This document shows positions 1 through 10,800 of a DNA stretch of 34,764 nt, piece after piece; position 1 is the first letter of the stretch, and every line of letters starts with the position of its first letter. Origin of the DNA: Rhodospirillaceae bacterium (GTDB lineage Bacteria; Pseudomonadota; Alphaproteobacteria; Rhodospirillales; Magnetospirillaceae); NCBI GenBank assembly GCA_013349665.1, contig DUZF01000005.1:1-34764 (forward strand), given 5' to 3'. A program made the position numbers and the translations under genes. Below the pieces are notes generated by a model. The model was not told the origin of the DNA and did not search any database. It saw nothing but the letters and a program-made list of their open reading frames with translations.

Positions 1-63
1 CCGAGAGCCGGGTTCCACCATGTCGGCGATCAGTTGCAGGTCGACGCGGATCGTCGCCGTCAT
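1..63 (-). CDS. metW: MetW-like methionine biosynthesis protein, N-terminal fragment cut by the window edge
   Basis: Reverse complement of 1-63 reads [21 protein letters not shown], matching the MetW N-terminus; ATGA overlap with the metX stop; metX-metW is a common gene order. Confidence 0.8.
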   Translation of the reverse strand, partial: MTATIRVDLQLIADMVEPGSR

Positions 64-1211
64 CGCGGCAGGCCACGATGTTCGCCGGCGCCGTCGAGGA
101 AGCCCGACAGGGTGGCATGAAATTCGGGTTCGTCCAGCAGGAAGGCGTCGTGCCCCTTGTCGGACTCCACCTCGACGAAACTGACATTGGCTGCCACGGC
201 GTTGAGGGCATGGACGATGGCGCGGCTTTCGCGGGTTGGAAACAACCAGTCGCTGGTGAACGAGATGACGCAGAAGCGGGTCCGGGTGCCGGTGAAGGCA
301 TTGGCGAGGATGCCGCCGTGATCGGCCGCCAGGTCGAAATAATCCATGGCCCGGGTGATATAAAGATAACTGTTGGCGTCGAACCGCTCGACGAACGTGC
401 TGCCCTGATGCCGCAGATAGCTTTCCACCTGGAAGTCGGCGTCGAAGCCGTAGGTCAGCGCGCCGCTTTGCAGGGTGCGGCCGAATTTGCGGTGCAGGGC
501 GGTTTCCGACAGATAGGTGATATGCGCCGCCATGCGCGCCACCGCCAGGCCGCGATGCGGGTTCTTGCCGGACAGCGGGTAATCGCCGCCGCACCAGTCG
601 GGATCGGCGATGATGGCCTGGCGGCCGACTTCGGCGAAGGCGATGTTCTGCGCCGAGTGACGGGCGGAACAGGCGATCGGCACGGCGGCGAAGACCCGGT
701 CGGGATAGCGGGCGGCCCATTCCAGCACCTGCATGCCGCCCATCGAGCCGCCGATCACGCAGAACAGCCGGTCGATCCCCAGATGGTCGACCAGGCGCAG
801 TTGGGCGCGGACCATGTCACCGATGGTGATCACCGGGAAGTTAAGGCACCACGGTTTGCCGGTGGCCGGGTTGATGTCGGCCGGGCCGGTGGTTCCCATG
901 CAGCCGCCCAGCACATTGGCGCAGATCAGGAAATAGCGATCGGTGTCGAGCACCCGGCCCGGTCCGACCATTTCCGCCCACCAGCCGGGCTTGCCGGTCA
1001 GCGGATGCGGCTCGGCGACGAACTGGTCGCCGGTCAGGGCGTGGCAGATCAGGATGGCGTTGGACTTGTCGGCATTGAGCCGGCCGTAGGTCTGATAGGC
1101 GACGGTCACCGGCGCCATGGCCAGGCCGCAATCGAGCTGCAGCGGCGCCTCGGCGCCAAGCTCGAGGCGGTGGCCGGGCAGGACGACGCCGGAGGCGCCT
1201 TTGACCGTCAT
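60..1211 (-). CDS. metX: Homoserine O-acetyltransferase (MetX, alpha/beta hydrolase)
   Basis: 383 aa; nucleophile elbow [26 protein letters not shown] block and C-terminal GHDAFLLD typical of MetX. Confidence 0.95.
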   Translation of the reverse strand: MTVKGASGVVLPGHRLELGAEAPLQLDCGLAMAPVTVAYQTYGRLNADKSNAILICHALTGDQFVAEPHPLTGKPGWWAEMVGPGRVLDTDRYFLICANVLGGCMGTTGPADINPATGKPWCLNFPVITIGDMVRAQLRLVDHLGIDRLFCVIGGSMGGMQVLEWAARYPDRVFAAVPIACSARHSAQNIAFAEVGRQAIIADPDWCGGDYPLSGKNPHRGLAVARMAAHITYLSETALHRKFGRTLQSGALTYGFDADFQVESYLRHQGSTFVERFDANSYLYITRAMDYFDLAADHGGILANAFTGTRTRFCVISFTSDWLFPTRESRAIVHALNAVAANVSFVEVESDKGHDAFLLDEPEFHATLSGFLDGAGEHRGLPR

Positions 1212-2800
1212 GCCAGATCCTCTCCGGCGATGGCACGGCGGATCAGGGCGCGGGTTTCATCGATGCCGTAGAGCGCGATGAACGAGCCCATGCGCGGCCC
1301 CTGATCCTGGCCCAGCAGGATTTCGTAGAGCGCCAGGAACCAGGCGCGCAATTCGCCGAACACCGGGTGACGCTTGCCGATATCGTAGATTATGGTCTGG
1401 ATGTCTTCCGCCGGCGAACCCGGCGGCAGCGCCCCCAGCCCCTCGTCGAGTTCGGCCAGGGCGTCGGCCTCGGCCGCCGTCGGCAGGCGGTAGCGCTTGG
1501 CCGGCTTGACGAAGTCGCGGTAATAGGCGACCGCGTAATCGACCAGGCGGTCGAGCAGCGGCGCCGTTTCAGGGGTGGCGCCGGGGACATATCTGCTGAT
1601 GAAATGCCACAGGACGGAGCGGTCCTCGGCATGGCAGACCGACGCCAGGTTGAGCAGGATGGTATAGGTCAGTCCGGTTTCCGGCGCCGGCGGATGCCCC
1701 TGATGAATATGCCAGACCGGGTTGACCAGGCGCTTGGCCTCGTCTTCGGCGGGGTATTTCTCAAGAAAGGTCAGATAGTCGTCGACGGTGCGCGGGATCA
1801 CGTCGAAATACAGACGCTTGGCGGCTTTCGGCTTCTGGAACATGAACAGGGCCAGGCTTTCCGGCGGCGCATAGCGCAGCCAGTCCTCGACCGCCAGGCC
1901 ATTGCCCTTGGATTTGGAGATCTTCTGGCCGTTTTCGTCGAGAAACAGCTCATAGGACAGGTTGATGGGCGGTTCGGCGCCGAGGATGCGGCAGATGCGG
2001 CTGGCCAGCTGGTAGCTGGGGATCAGGTCCTTGCCCGACATCTCGTAGTCGACGCCCAGCACGTACCAGCGCATCGCCCAGTCGGCCTTCCACTGCAGCT
2101 TGACCGCGCCGCCGGTGACCGGGGTTTCCACCAGGCTGCCGTCGTCATCCTGGTAGACGATGGTGCCGGCATCGACATTGCGTTCGACCACCGGCACCTG
2201 CAGCACCCGGCCGGTCTTGCGGCAGACCGGCAGGAACGGGCTGTAGGTCTGCTGGCGTTCCTCGCCCAGGGTCGGCAGCATCACCTCCATGATGGCGTCG
2301 TAATGCCGCAGCACCTGCCGGCAGCCCTCGTCGAAGCGGCCCGACAGATACCAGTCGGTGGCGCTCTGGAACTCGTATTCGAAGCCGAAGGAGTCGAGGA
2401 AGCCCCTGAGCCGGGCATTGTTGTGGTGGCCGAAGCTGTCATGGGTGCCGAAGGGGTCGGGAATGCCGGTCAGCGGCTTGCCGAGATGGGGGGCCACCAG
2501 CTCCTTGTTGGGGATGTTGTCGGGAACTTTCCTCAGGCCGTCACGGTCGTCGGAAAAGGCGAACAGGCGGGTCGGCACGCCGGGCGCCAGCAGTTCGAAG
2601 GCGCGCCGCACCATGGTGGTGCGCGCCACCTCGCCGAAGGTGCCGATATGCGGGAGCCCCGACGGTCCATAGCCGGTTTCGAACAGCACATAACCTTTGG
2701 CCGGCAGGGTGCCGCCGAGGCGCTGGTCGGCCAGCGCGCGGGCTTCCTGGAACGGCCAGGCGGACGAAATAAGGGCGAGTTCGCGAAGGGACGACGACAT
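1208..2800 (-). CDS. lysS: Lysyl-tRNA synthetase, class I (archaeal type)
   Basis: 530 aa; HIGH-like PHIGTFGEV and KMSKS-like KISKSKGNG motifs with class I LysRS architecture; ATGA overlap with metX. Confidence 0.9.
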   Translation of the reverse strand: MSSSLRELALISSAWPFQEARALADQRLGGTLPAKGYVLFETGYGPSGLPHIGTFGEVARTTMVRRAFELLAPGVPTRLFAFSDDRDGLRKVPDNIPNKELVAPHLGKPLTGIPDPFGTHDSFGHHNNARLRGFLDSFGFEYEFQSATDWYLSGRFDEGCRQVLRHYDAIMEVMLPTLGEERQQTYSPFLPVCRKTGRVLQVPVVERNVDAGTIVYQDDDGSLVETPVTGGAVKLQWKADWAMRWYVLGVDYEMSGKDLIPSYQLASRICRILGAEPPINLSYELFLDENGQKISKSKGNGLAVEDWLRYAPPESLALFMFQKPKAAKRLYFDVIPRTVDDYLTFLEKYPAEDEAKRLVNPVWHIHQGHPPAPETGLTYTILLNLASVCHAEDRSVLWHFISRYVPGATPETAPLLDRLVDYAVAYYRDFVKPAKRYRLPTAAEADALAELDEGLGALPPGSPAEDIQTIIYDIGKRHPVFGELRAWFLALYEILLGQDQGPRMGSFIALYGIDETRALIRRAIAGEDLA

Positions 2801-2872
2801 GTCTTGCGGCCTGAAAAAAACGCAAGCTAAGCCGACGTCGCCTCCCCGTCAATTTGTTGTCGCACTCGCGGT

Positions 2873-4339
2873 TCAGCCCATCATCAACACCGGCAGTCCG
2901 ATGACCAGTTCGGCGGCCAGGAAGATGACACCGAAAATGACATTGTTGCGCCAGAACTGGGCCGAGGTCAGGAAGCCGCTGTTGTAATAGGGAAGCGCCG
3001 CGCCGGTGGCATAGGGCGACACCACCCCCATGATGCCGGTGGTCAGAGCCAGCAGCAGCGCCAGTTTTTCCGGCGGGATGCCGGGAATGGCGATGCCGAC
3101 CGACAGCATGATCGGCAGCAGGGCGGTGGTATGGGCGGTCAGGCTGGAAAAGAAATAATGCGAGAAGAAATAGACCGCCACCAGGATCGCCACCATGGTG
3201 ACCGGCGGGAAACCGGCGACATGGCTGCCGACCATCGCCGCGAACCATTTGATGAAACCGGTGCGCCCGAGGCCGTCGGCCATGGCCACCAGGGTGGCCA
3301 GCAGCACCAGGGTGGTCCAGGCGGCATGGTTGCGGGCCATCTGGTCCCAGGTGATGACCTTCAGCACCAGCATCAGGGAGATCACCAGGAAGGCGACGAT
3401 GGCCGCATCCATCAGTTCGTCGGCGAAGATCCACAGGAAAATGGCCCCGATCACCAGCACCGCCAGGGTGATTTCGCGGCGTGAGATGCCGCCCATCTTG
3501 CGCAGTTCCTCGGCCGCCCAGACCGGCACCTCGGGACTGGCCTTGATGGTCGGCGGAAAGATCCAATAGGCGAGCAACGGCAGGGCCAGCAGCAGCGGGA
3601 TGGCGAAGGGCGCGGCGCCGAAGAACCACTGGGCGTAGCTGATTTCGACATGGGCGATCTTGCGGATGAAGGTCAGCGCCAGGAAATTCGGCGCGCAGGC
3701 GGTCATGAACAGGGTGCTGGTGATGCAGCTGGCGGCGAAGGTGGTCCACATGATGTAGCCGCCGATCAGCCTGGACGACGGATCATGGGGCTTGGAGCCG
3801 TAGATGCCGGGCAGGTTGACCACCACCGGGAACATGGTGCCGGCGCTGCGTGCCGTGTTGGATGGGGTGAACGGCGCCAGCAGGGTGTCGGCGAAGGTCA
3901 CCGCGTAACCGAGCAGCAGGGAATTGCGGCCCAGCAGACGCACCAGATGCAGGGCGATGCGCCGTCCCAAACCGGTCTTGTCATAGCCCAGGGCGAACAT
4001 GAAGGCGCCGCCGACCAGCCAGACGGTGGGATTGGCGAAGCCGGAAAATGCCCATTTGACCGATTCGCCGGCCAGTTTAAAGCCTTCCTTGGCCTGTTCC
4101 TCGGGCCCGAACAGGACCCATTTGGACAGCACCGCGGTCAGCGTGATGGCGATGACGCCGACGGCGGTGACGGCGATCGGCTCGACCACCAGCGCCGCCA
4201 CGACGCCCGAGAACAGCGAGAAAAAATACCAGGCATGCTGGGCCAGGCCCTGCGGCGCCGGCATGGCCGCCAAAGCGAAGGTTACGGCGAACGGCAGCAG
4301 AACCCGCCACCAGATGGTGGTTTGGACATCCTCGCTCAT
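2873..4339 (-). CDS. DASS family anion/dicarboxylate (SLC13/CitT-like) transporter
   Basis: 488 aa polytopic protein with ANPTVWLVGGAFMFALG, APFTPSNTARSAGTMFPV and FFSSLTAHTTALLP segments typical of the DASS family. Confidence 0.88.
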   Translation of the reverse strand: MSEDVQTTIWWRVLLPFAVTFALAAMPAPQGLAQHAWYFFSLFSGVVAALVVEPIAVTAVGVIAITLTAVLSKWVLFGPEEQAKEGFKLAGESVKWAFSGFANPTVWLVGGAFMFALGYDKTGLGRRIALHLVRLLGRNSLLLGYAVTFADTLLAPFTPSNTARSAGTMFPVVVNLPGIYGSKPHDPSSRLIGGYIMWTTFAASCITSTLFMTACAPNFLALTFIRKIAHVEISYAQWFFGAAPFAIPLLLALPLLAYWIFPPTIKASPEVPVWAAEELRKMGGISRREITLAVLVIGAIFLWIFADELMDAAIVAFLVISLMLVLKVITWDQMARNHAAWTTLVLLATLVAMADGLGRTGFIKWFAAMVGSHVAGFPPVTMVAILVAVYFFSHYFFSSLTAHTTALLPIMLSVGIAIPGIPPEKLALLLALTTGIMGVVSPYATGAALPYYNSGFLTSAQFWRNNVIFGVIFLAAELVIGLPVLMMG

Positions 4340-4436
4340 GGGTACCCCCTTTTTGCTCGGCGGCCAGTTTAAACCCTTATTTTAATCATGAAAAGGCGCC
4401 GCCGGTTGAGTGCGGTTCTCAAGCCGGTGAAGCCGC

Positions 4437-4465
4437 TTGCATCCATCCGCCGGTAGCGATATTGT
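4437..4465 (+). promoter_or_regulatory. Putative promoter of the Phd/VapC module
   Basis: TTGCAT (4437-4442), 17-nt spacer, TATTGT (4460-4465); moderate match to the sigma70 consensus. Confidence 0.4.
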
Positions 4466-4467
4466 AG

Positions 4468-4481
4468 TCACATGTGATCAC
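4468..4481. promoter_or_regulatory. Overlapping palindromes upstream of the antitoxin (candidate autoregulatory operator)
   Basis: TCACATGTGA (4468-4477) and GTGATCAC (4474-4481), both perfect palindromes, 3' of the putative -10. Confidence 0.5.
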
Positions 4482-4502
4482 TTTTTTTGCCGGAGCCACC
4501 CG

Positions 4503-4751
4503 ATGTCCACCGTCAGCCTCAAGGCCGCCAAGGCAGGTTTTTCGAGCCTGGTGGACGATGCCATCAGGGGCGAGTTTGTGACGATTACACGTCACGGAAA
4601 ACCTGTCGCCACGCTGGTCTCTGTGGCTGCGGCGGATATTGCGCGAAAAGCGCTTGGAAAGACGCGACCCGGCCTCGTTTCCTATCTCAGGACGATCCCG
4701 GACGGGGACTTCGATCGGAACAGCACGCCGTCACGTGACGTTGACCTGTGA
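4503..4751 (+). CDS. Phd/YefM-type antitoxin
   Basis: MSTVSLKAAKAGFSSLVDDAIRGEFVTITRHGKPVATLVS is the classical Phd/YefM N-terminal fold; stop overlaps the following PIN gene start. Confidence 0.9.
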   Translation: MSTVSLKAAKAGFSSLVDDAIRGEFVTITRHGKPVATLVSVAAADIARKALGKTRPGLVSYLRTIPDGDFDRNSTPSRDVDL

Positions 4752-5197
4752 GTGGCGTTCTCCTTGACACCAATGTCGTGTCGATGCTGTCGCCTTCCCG
4801 GGCGGATGCCTCGGACAGCTTTCTCGACTGGTTGGAACGCGCCGACAGCGAAGGTCGCGTGTTCTTATCCGTCGTCACCGTTCACGAGATTGAAAAAGGC
4901 ATAGCCTTGCTGGACGCCAAGGGTGCGACTGCGAAAGCGGCAGCCTTGAGGGTTTGGCTTTCCGGCCTCCTCGCCACCTATGACGACAAGATCCTCGGCC
5001 TTGATGTTTCTGCTGCCTGCTATTGCGGAAAGACGGAGGCCCGAGCGATCGCCGCCGGCCATCATCCCGGCATGGCCGATGCGATCATCGCCGGTATTGC
5101 CGAGGCCTACGACCTTACCGTCGTCACCCGCAATATAAAGCATTTCCGACAGTTCGGCATTCGCGTGGCGTCGCCGGATGACGTCGTCAGGCGATAG
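4748..5197 (+). CDS. vapC: PIN-domain toxin, VapC-like RNase (GTG start)
   Basis: LLDTNVVSMLSP acidic start, VTVHEIEKGI, DAIIAGIAEAYDLTVVTRNIKHF; overlaps the antitoxin stop (GTGA). Confidence 0.9.
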   Translation: MSGVLLDTNVVSMLSPSRADASDSFLDWLERADSEGRVFLSVVTVHEIEKGIALLDAKGATAKAAALRVWLSGLLATYDDKILGLDVSAACYCGKTEARAIAAGHHPGMADAIIAGIAEAYDLTVVTRNIKHFRQFGIRVASPDDVVRR

Positions 5198-6632
5198 CCT
5201 GCGTCATCGGCGGCACGGGAAAGGTCATCAGGAAGGTGCAGCCTGGGCCGGGCCCGGAGTCGATCCAGATCCTGCCGCCATGGTGTTCGACGATCTTCTT
5301 GCAGATGGCAAGGCCGATACCGGAGCCTTCATGGGAGTCCCTGGCAACCAGCCTCTGGAAAATCATGAACGCTTTTTCGTGTTGTTCCGGCAGGATTCCC
5401 ATGCCGTTGTCCTTGATCCAGAGAAGGTATTCGTCCGCCTGTTTTCGCCATCCGACCTCTATCCGCGGCGATTGGTCGGGGGAGCGATATTTTATCGCGT
5501 TACCGATCAAATTCTGGAACAGGCGGACCAACTCGGTCTCATTTCCGCTCACCATCGGCAACTGCTCTGCCACCGACACCTTGGCTTTGGCTTCGCGGAT
5601 TGCCTCCGTCAGAATGAGCAGAGCCTGGGCCACAGCCTTGCCGAGTTGAACCGGTTCGGTTTCGGCGGACCTGCCGGTGCGGGAATATTCGAGGAGGTCG
5701 ACGATCAGCCGGTCCATGCGCCTGGCGCCATCGACGGCGAAGTTAAAATATGATTTGAGGTCGTCACTGAGTTGTGTCTCCAACTGCTTTTCAATTACTT
5801 GCAGGTAATTGTTGACCATCCGCAGCGGTTGACGCAGGTCATGGGAGGCGACATAGGCAAACTGCTCCAGGTCGGCATTGGTCCGCTTCAAATGGAGTTC
5901 CAGGGTTTCGCGCACGGCAATTTCCTGCCGCAGTTCGGAAACCATTTTGACCGCCATTTTATCGAAGGCCCGTGATAATTCGCCCAATTCATCATTGGCT
6001 GATGTCGCGCTAAAGCCGGTTAAATTGCCGCCGGATGCCGCCATGACCTCCTGGTGGAGCCTCTCCATGGGGTTAAGCACGCGCCGGAACAGGAGAAACG
6101 CCAGCAGCAACAGAATCATCAACACCAGAACAGGGGTGACGACAGCCAGCAGACTGGACCGGTATTCAGCCTTCCGATAGGCTTTGGTCGCTTCGGCACT
6201 CCAGTTGTCGATCATGTCCGTGAGAATTTGACTCTTGATTTGCAACTGGTCGACCAGCAGGGCCCTTTGGCGATCTTGCAGATCCGACCTGCCGGCGCCG
6301 GTGTCGACAAGCCGCTGAAAGATGTCCTCCAGTGATTTTGCCTCGCTGAGCACGCTGGTCGGGACTGCAATGGCGGCATCCTTCTCCAACAGCGTGACCA
6401 GCATGGCGTGCCGGGACCGCCACTGCCGTAAGGCTCTGGCTTCGTTATTCAGAATGTATTCGCTGGTCAGGCCAAGTAGATCGGAGACTTCCCGGGCCGC
6501 CAGCAGCGCGTGCTCGTGGCTGTCGTTGATGCGGCTGCGTTCCTCGGCGTTGAACCAACTGACGACGGTCAGCAAAGCCGCGGTCAGGATGCCGAAGGCG
6601 ACGGAGGTCCGCAGCAATGTTCTTATGCGCAC
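5187..6632 (-). CDS. Membrane sensor histidine kinase (TM-periplasmic-TM-HAMP-HisKA-HATPase), GTG start
   Basis: FAYVASHDLRQPLRMV H-box, NLIGNAIKYRSP N-box, DNGMGI and GSGIGLAICKKIVEHHGG boxes; two N-terminal hydrophobic segments. Confidence 0.93.
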   Translation of the reverse strand: MRIRTLLRTSVAFGILTAALLTVVSWFNAEERSRINDSHEHALLAAREVSDLLGLTSEYILNNEARALRQWRSRHAMLVTLLEKDAAIAVPTSVLSEAKSLEDIFQRLVDTGAGRSDLQDRQRALLVDQLQIKSQILTDMIDNWSAEATKAYRKAEYRSSLLAVVTPVLVLMILLLLAFLLFRRVLNPMERLHQEVMAASGGNLTGFSATSANDELGELSRAFDKMAVKMVSELRQEIAVRETLELHLKRTNADLEQFAYVASHDLRQPLRMVNNYLQVIEKQLETQLSDDLKSYFNFAVDGARRMDRLIVDLLEYSRTGRSAETEPVQLGKAVAQALLILTEAIREAKAKVSVAEQLPMVSGNETELVRLFQNLIGNAIKYRSPDQSPRIEVGWRKQADEYLLWIKDNGMGILPEQHEKAFMIFQRLVARDSHEGSGIGLAICKKIVEHHGGRIWIDSGPGPGCTFLMTFPVPPMTQAIA

Positions 6633-6635
6633 CGA

Positions 6636-7613
6636 CTACTCCATGATGCCAACCGCATCCGCACGGACTTTGCGCAGAGGAGCTGAATAAATGAAGTCGA
6701 GGTAGTTCGGCGATTGTTCGGCTTTGACCTGGCCTTCCTGGCGTGCCCAACGAGCTTCCGCCTCCAGGGTCTTGATCAGGGCCTGATTAAGCGTCAGGCG
6801 ATACTTGTTGCTTGGCCAAATCCAATCGACGAAGGTTTGGTCAAGGCCGAGCCGCTTAAGCAATATGACCTGCGCCTGCGGCGCCGATGTTGCAATGAAC
6901 TGTTGTGCCCGTTCCAACGCATGCAACAGCTTAACCAATTGGTCGTCATGCCCCGAGATGTAGTCTTTTCGGCTGATGAGGTTGAATGTTGTGACATAGA
7001 CATTGGATTCCGATAGCAGCTTGCTGCCCGGGACTGATGTCAATACCTGAAATGGAAAAGGTTCCCAAATTGCAATAGCATCGACCAATCCATTCTTCAG
7101 CGCGTCGCCCATTTCCTCTGGAGGAACGTTCTGTATTTGCGTCCCGTGTTTCGCAATACCGTATTGCAGCAACAACGTGTCCAAATAGTATTGGCTGGAG
7201 GCGCCGATCACCGTCCCGATACGTTTTCCGGCGAGCTGTTGCGGACGGGTGATCCCGGCCTGGGGTCCGACAACGATTTTCGCATCGTCATTGCTGGAAA
7301 CAAAGGTGGCGACAATGGCAAAGTCGGCACGCTTGAAACTGTTGAACATCACCACCGCTTCCGATGCCGTGGCGAAGTCGCTGGCGCCGGTCAACATCTT
7401 CTGAAACGCCATGTGGCCGCCAACGGTTTCATCAAGCTGGACGGTCAGTCCCTCCAGAGCGAAATAACCCTGGGTCTCCGCCACATAGAAGGGAAGCGAC
7501 AATGGTGTCTTAGAGACGGCGATTCTGACTGGTTCGGCTGGAAGGGCTGGCGCAACATAAAATATCTGCAATAGAAAAATTATAAATATAGATATTGGCG
7601 AATGTCTACGCAT
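6636..7613 (-). CDS. NMT1/SsuA-like (NitT/TauT-type) periplasmic solute-binding protein
   Basis: Signal peptide followed by PVRIAVSKTPLSLPFYVAETQGYFALEGLTVQL and LAGKRIGTVIGASSQYYLDTLL; no ABC permease or ATPase in the window. Confidence 0.88.
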   Translation of the reverse strand: MRRHSPISIFIIFLLQIFYVAPALPAEPVRIAVSKTPLSLPFYVAETQGYFALEGLTVQLDETVGGHMAFQKMLTGASDFATASEAVVMFNSFKRADFAIVATFVSSNDDAKIVVGPQAGITRPQQLAGKRIGTVIGASSQYYLDTLLLQYGIAKHGTQIQNVPPEEMGDALKNGLVDAIAIWEPFPFQVLTSVPGSKLLSESNVYVTTFNLISRKDYISGHDDQLVKLLHALERAQQFIATSAPQAQVILLKRLGLDQTFVDWIWPSNKYRLTLNQALIKTLEAEARWARQEGQVKAEQSPNYLDFIYSAPLRKVRADAVGIME

Positions 7614-7829
7614 ATTAATAATTCTTCATTGCCAAGCGGTCTATCTTGGTCGGCTTTGGCCGACACTGCAATTCTAAATATTATCACTCGCTCTCGTCGT
7701 ATGGATCCTGAACTTCCAACCATCTTAAGCGGCAGTGGATAAAAACCACAGGAGCAATCGTATCAATTTACGGGGGCCTGATTCAACCTCAATGGCGGGT
7801 GCCCCGGGCTCGATATCCCTTGTTACATA

Positions 7830-10800
7830 TTGTTTGCAATTATAATTTTCTTTATGAATAAGAAATGTTCGGGGGATGCCGGCAAGATGCAACTACCGCC
7901 AACCTATAGCAGGCACCGACTGGTCGTCCTGGCGCTGGCCGTGTCGTCGGTGCTGCTGTTCACGCTTGGCTGCCATTTCAGCTATCAGAACCTTCGCGCC
8001 GAACGTCGCGACGCCGCCCGGGCGGAAGCGCAGAGGATGCTGCTGGCCTTCGAGGCGCATTCAATGCGCATGTTCGACTATGCCGACGGCTATCTGCGGG
8101 CGCTGCGCGCTTTCCAAGCCGAAAATCACCATGGCGAGAAGTGGGAGTCCTTCGTAAAGGAAATCAAGGCGGAGCGTAGCGAAGTTTTTTCCGGCATCGT
8201 CAATGTTATCGATCGCGACGGTTGGGTGGTCTTTCAGTCGGAAACGCCCAAGGACACTCTCAAATCCTTCGGCAATATGTCCGACCTCGATCATTACCGG
8301 TATTTTGCCGACCATCCGGGGGATTCACTGTTCATCGGTGCGACGCGCCGCGGCAGAATGACCGGCAAGCAGCAGTTCCGAATGGCCAGGCCGCTGTTCA
8401 AGGACGGCGTGTTCGATGGTTTGGTGGTACTGACCCTGCTGCCGGACTACATGACCAACTTCTATCGCAGCACAAGTCTCGGCCCGCACAGCTCTGTCAC
8501 CATGCTGACGCTTGAACCGAAACTGATTGCGCGCCAACCGCCGGCACCAGCGGAGAGCTATGATCGGATAGTTCCAAATCTCAAGGAACGCTTTGGCATT
8601 GATGTAGAGAGTGAAACCGTCGGCAGTGTTTTTAACAATACCAGCCCATTCGACAGCTATCGGCGAGACATTTTCTTCAAAAAAGTTCCCGGTTACCCGG
8701 TGGTTATCGTGATCGGCATCGCCGAGCAGGATCTCGACGACGGAATCGCCAGCACAAAGCGCAATCTGGCCCTGCTGAACGCTTTTTTCCTGATAGTCGT
8801 TATTTGTGTGACGGGTCTCATTTTGCGCCTGACTAAGTCCGAAGCCGTCAGCCGCCTGTCGGAAATGCGGTTGCAGATCAGCGAGGCCCATTTGACTTCG
8901 ATCTTCGAGGCTTCGCCGGATGCCCTGTTGATCAGCGATCCGCAGGGAACAGTCATTATGGCCAACAGGCAGGTGGAGAGCCTGTTGGGCTATAGGGCCG
9001 ATGAATTGCTCGGGCAGGCGATCGAAATCCTGGTGCCGCAGCGGTTCCGCTCCAGCCATCCGGACCGGCGCGCCATGTTTTGTGCCAGTCCGACGTCACG
9101 GCGCATGGGGACCGCGCGAACCATCCAGGCCCTGCGCAAGGACGGTGTCGAACTCGATGTCGAAATCAGCTTGAGCCAGATAAGGACCGGTCAGGGCTCC
9201 TTCATCGCCAGTTCCTTGCGCGATGTGACCGAGCGCAACAAGATCCAGGAGGAACTGCGGATCGCCGCCACGGCCTTCGATGTGCAGGAAGGCATCGTCA
9301 TCACCGATGCCAATGAGGTGATCCTCCGGGTCAATCAGGCATTTATAGACTCCTCAGGGTATTCGGCCGAGGAACTGGTGGGGCAGACCCCCCGGTTCCT
9401 GAAGTCGGGACATCATGACGCCGCCTTTTACGAAGAGATGTGGAAGGCGCTTCGAGAGTACGGCTCCTGGCAGGGGGAAATCCTGGATCGGCGCAAGAAT
9501 GGCGAAGTTTATCCCAAATGGCTGAGTATCAAGGCGGTGAAGGCGTTAGGTGGTGAGATTACCCACTACGTCGCCAGTCATACGGACATCACGGAAAGAA
9601 AAGCCGCTGAGGACGAGATCAGAAATCTTGCCTTTTATGATCCCCTTACCCAATTGCCGAACCGGCGTTTTCTCAAGGACCGCCTGCTCCAGGCGGCGGC
9701 AAGCCATACCCGGGGCGGGCATGGGGCAGCGCTTATGCTGATCGATCTTGACCATTTCAAGACCTTGAACGACACGCTTGGCCATGAGATCGGCGACATG
9801 CTGCTGCAACAGGTTTCCCAGCGCCTGGCAGCCTGTGTTCGTGAGACCGATTCCCTCGCCCGCCTGGGCGGGGACGAATTTGTCGTCTTGCTGGAAAATC
9901 TGAGCAAATTACCGGAAGAGGCCGCTATCGAGGCGAAGGCGCTGGGGGAAAAGATACTCGCCAGGCTGGGCCGGCCTTACCGATTTGGTGACCGCGAATT
10001 ACACAGCACCCCGAGTATCGGCATCGCCCTGTTCGGCGATTTGCCGGGAGGTATCTCCGACCTGATGAAACAGGCGGATCTGGCGATGTATCAGGCCAAG
10101 TCGGGAGGGCGCAATACGATCCGTTTCTTCGACCCGACCCTGCAGGCCGCCGTCCAGGCTCGGACGGCGCTGGAAGACGACCTTCGTCAGGGGTTAAAGA
10201 ATGGTCAATTTTTCCTGCTTTACCAGCCCCAGGTTGAAAAACATAGGATCATCGGCGCCGAAGCCCTGATCCGCTGGCGGCACCCCCAGCGCGGTTTGGT
10301 TTCGCCGGTCGATTTCATCCCTCTGGCGGAAGAGATCGGCGTCATCCTGCCCCTGGGGCTATGGGTCCTGGAGACTGCCTGCGCACAGATCAAGGCCTGG
10401 TCCCAGCGTCCTGAGACCGCCGAATTGAGCATCGCCGTGAATGTCAGCATGCAGCAGATGCGCCAGCCTGACTTTGTTGAACAGGTGATCGCCGTGCTTG
10501 ACCGCAGCGGCGCCGATCCGGGCAGCCTCAAACTGGAACTGACCGAGAGCATGATGGCCGACGATATCGAGGAGACCATCGCCAAGATGATTGCCCTCAA
10601 GGCGCATGGGGTGAAGTTCTCCCTTGATGATTTTGGCACCGGCTATTCCTCTTTGGCATATTTGAAGCGCCTTCCCCTGAGCCAGTTGAAGATTGACCGA
10701 TCTTTCGTCACCGATGTGCTCACCGACCCCAATGATGCGGCCATCGCCCAGACTGTCATCGCGCTGGGCCAGACCTTGGGCATGATGGTTATCGCCGAGG

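Noticed and set aside
1200-1230. SAM-type riboswitch upstream of metX
   Set aside because: metX overlaps the lysS stop, so there is no leader space; no riboswitch-like conserved elements seen there.
78-1271. Long plus-strand ORF (397 aa) opposite metX, and similar long antisense ORFs opposite lysS, uvrB, purM, aroC and others
   Set aside because: Typical shadow ORFs of high-GC coding DNA; compositions rich in Gly/His/Arg/Gln with no recognisable domains, while the opposite strand encodes clear conserved proteins.
2541-3749. 402-aa minus ORF spanning the DASS-lysS junction
   Set aside because: Out-of-frame reading of the DASS and lysS genes; low-complexity translation without domain signal.
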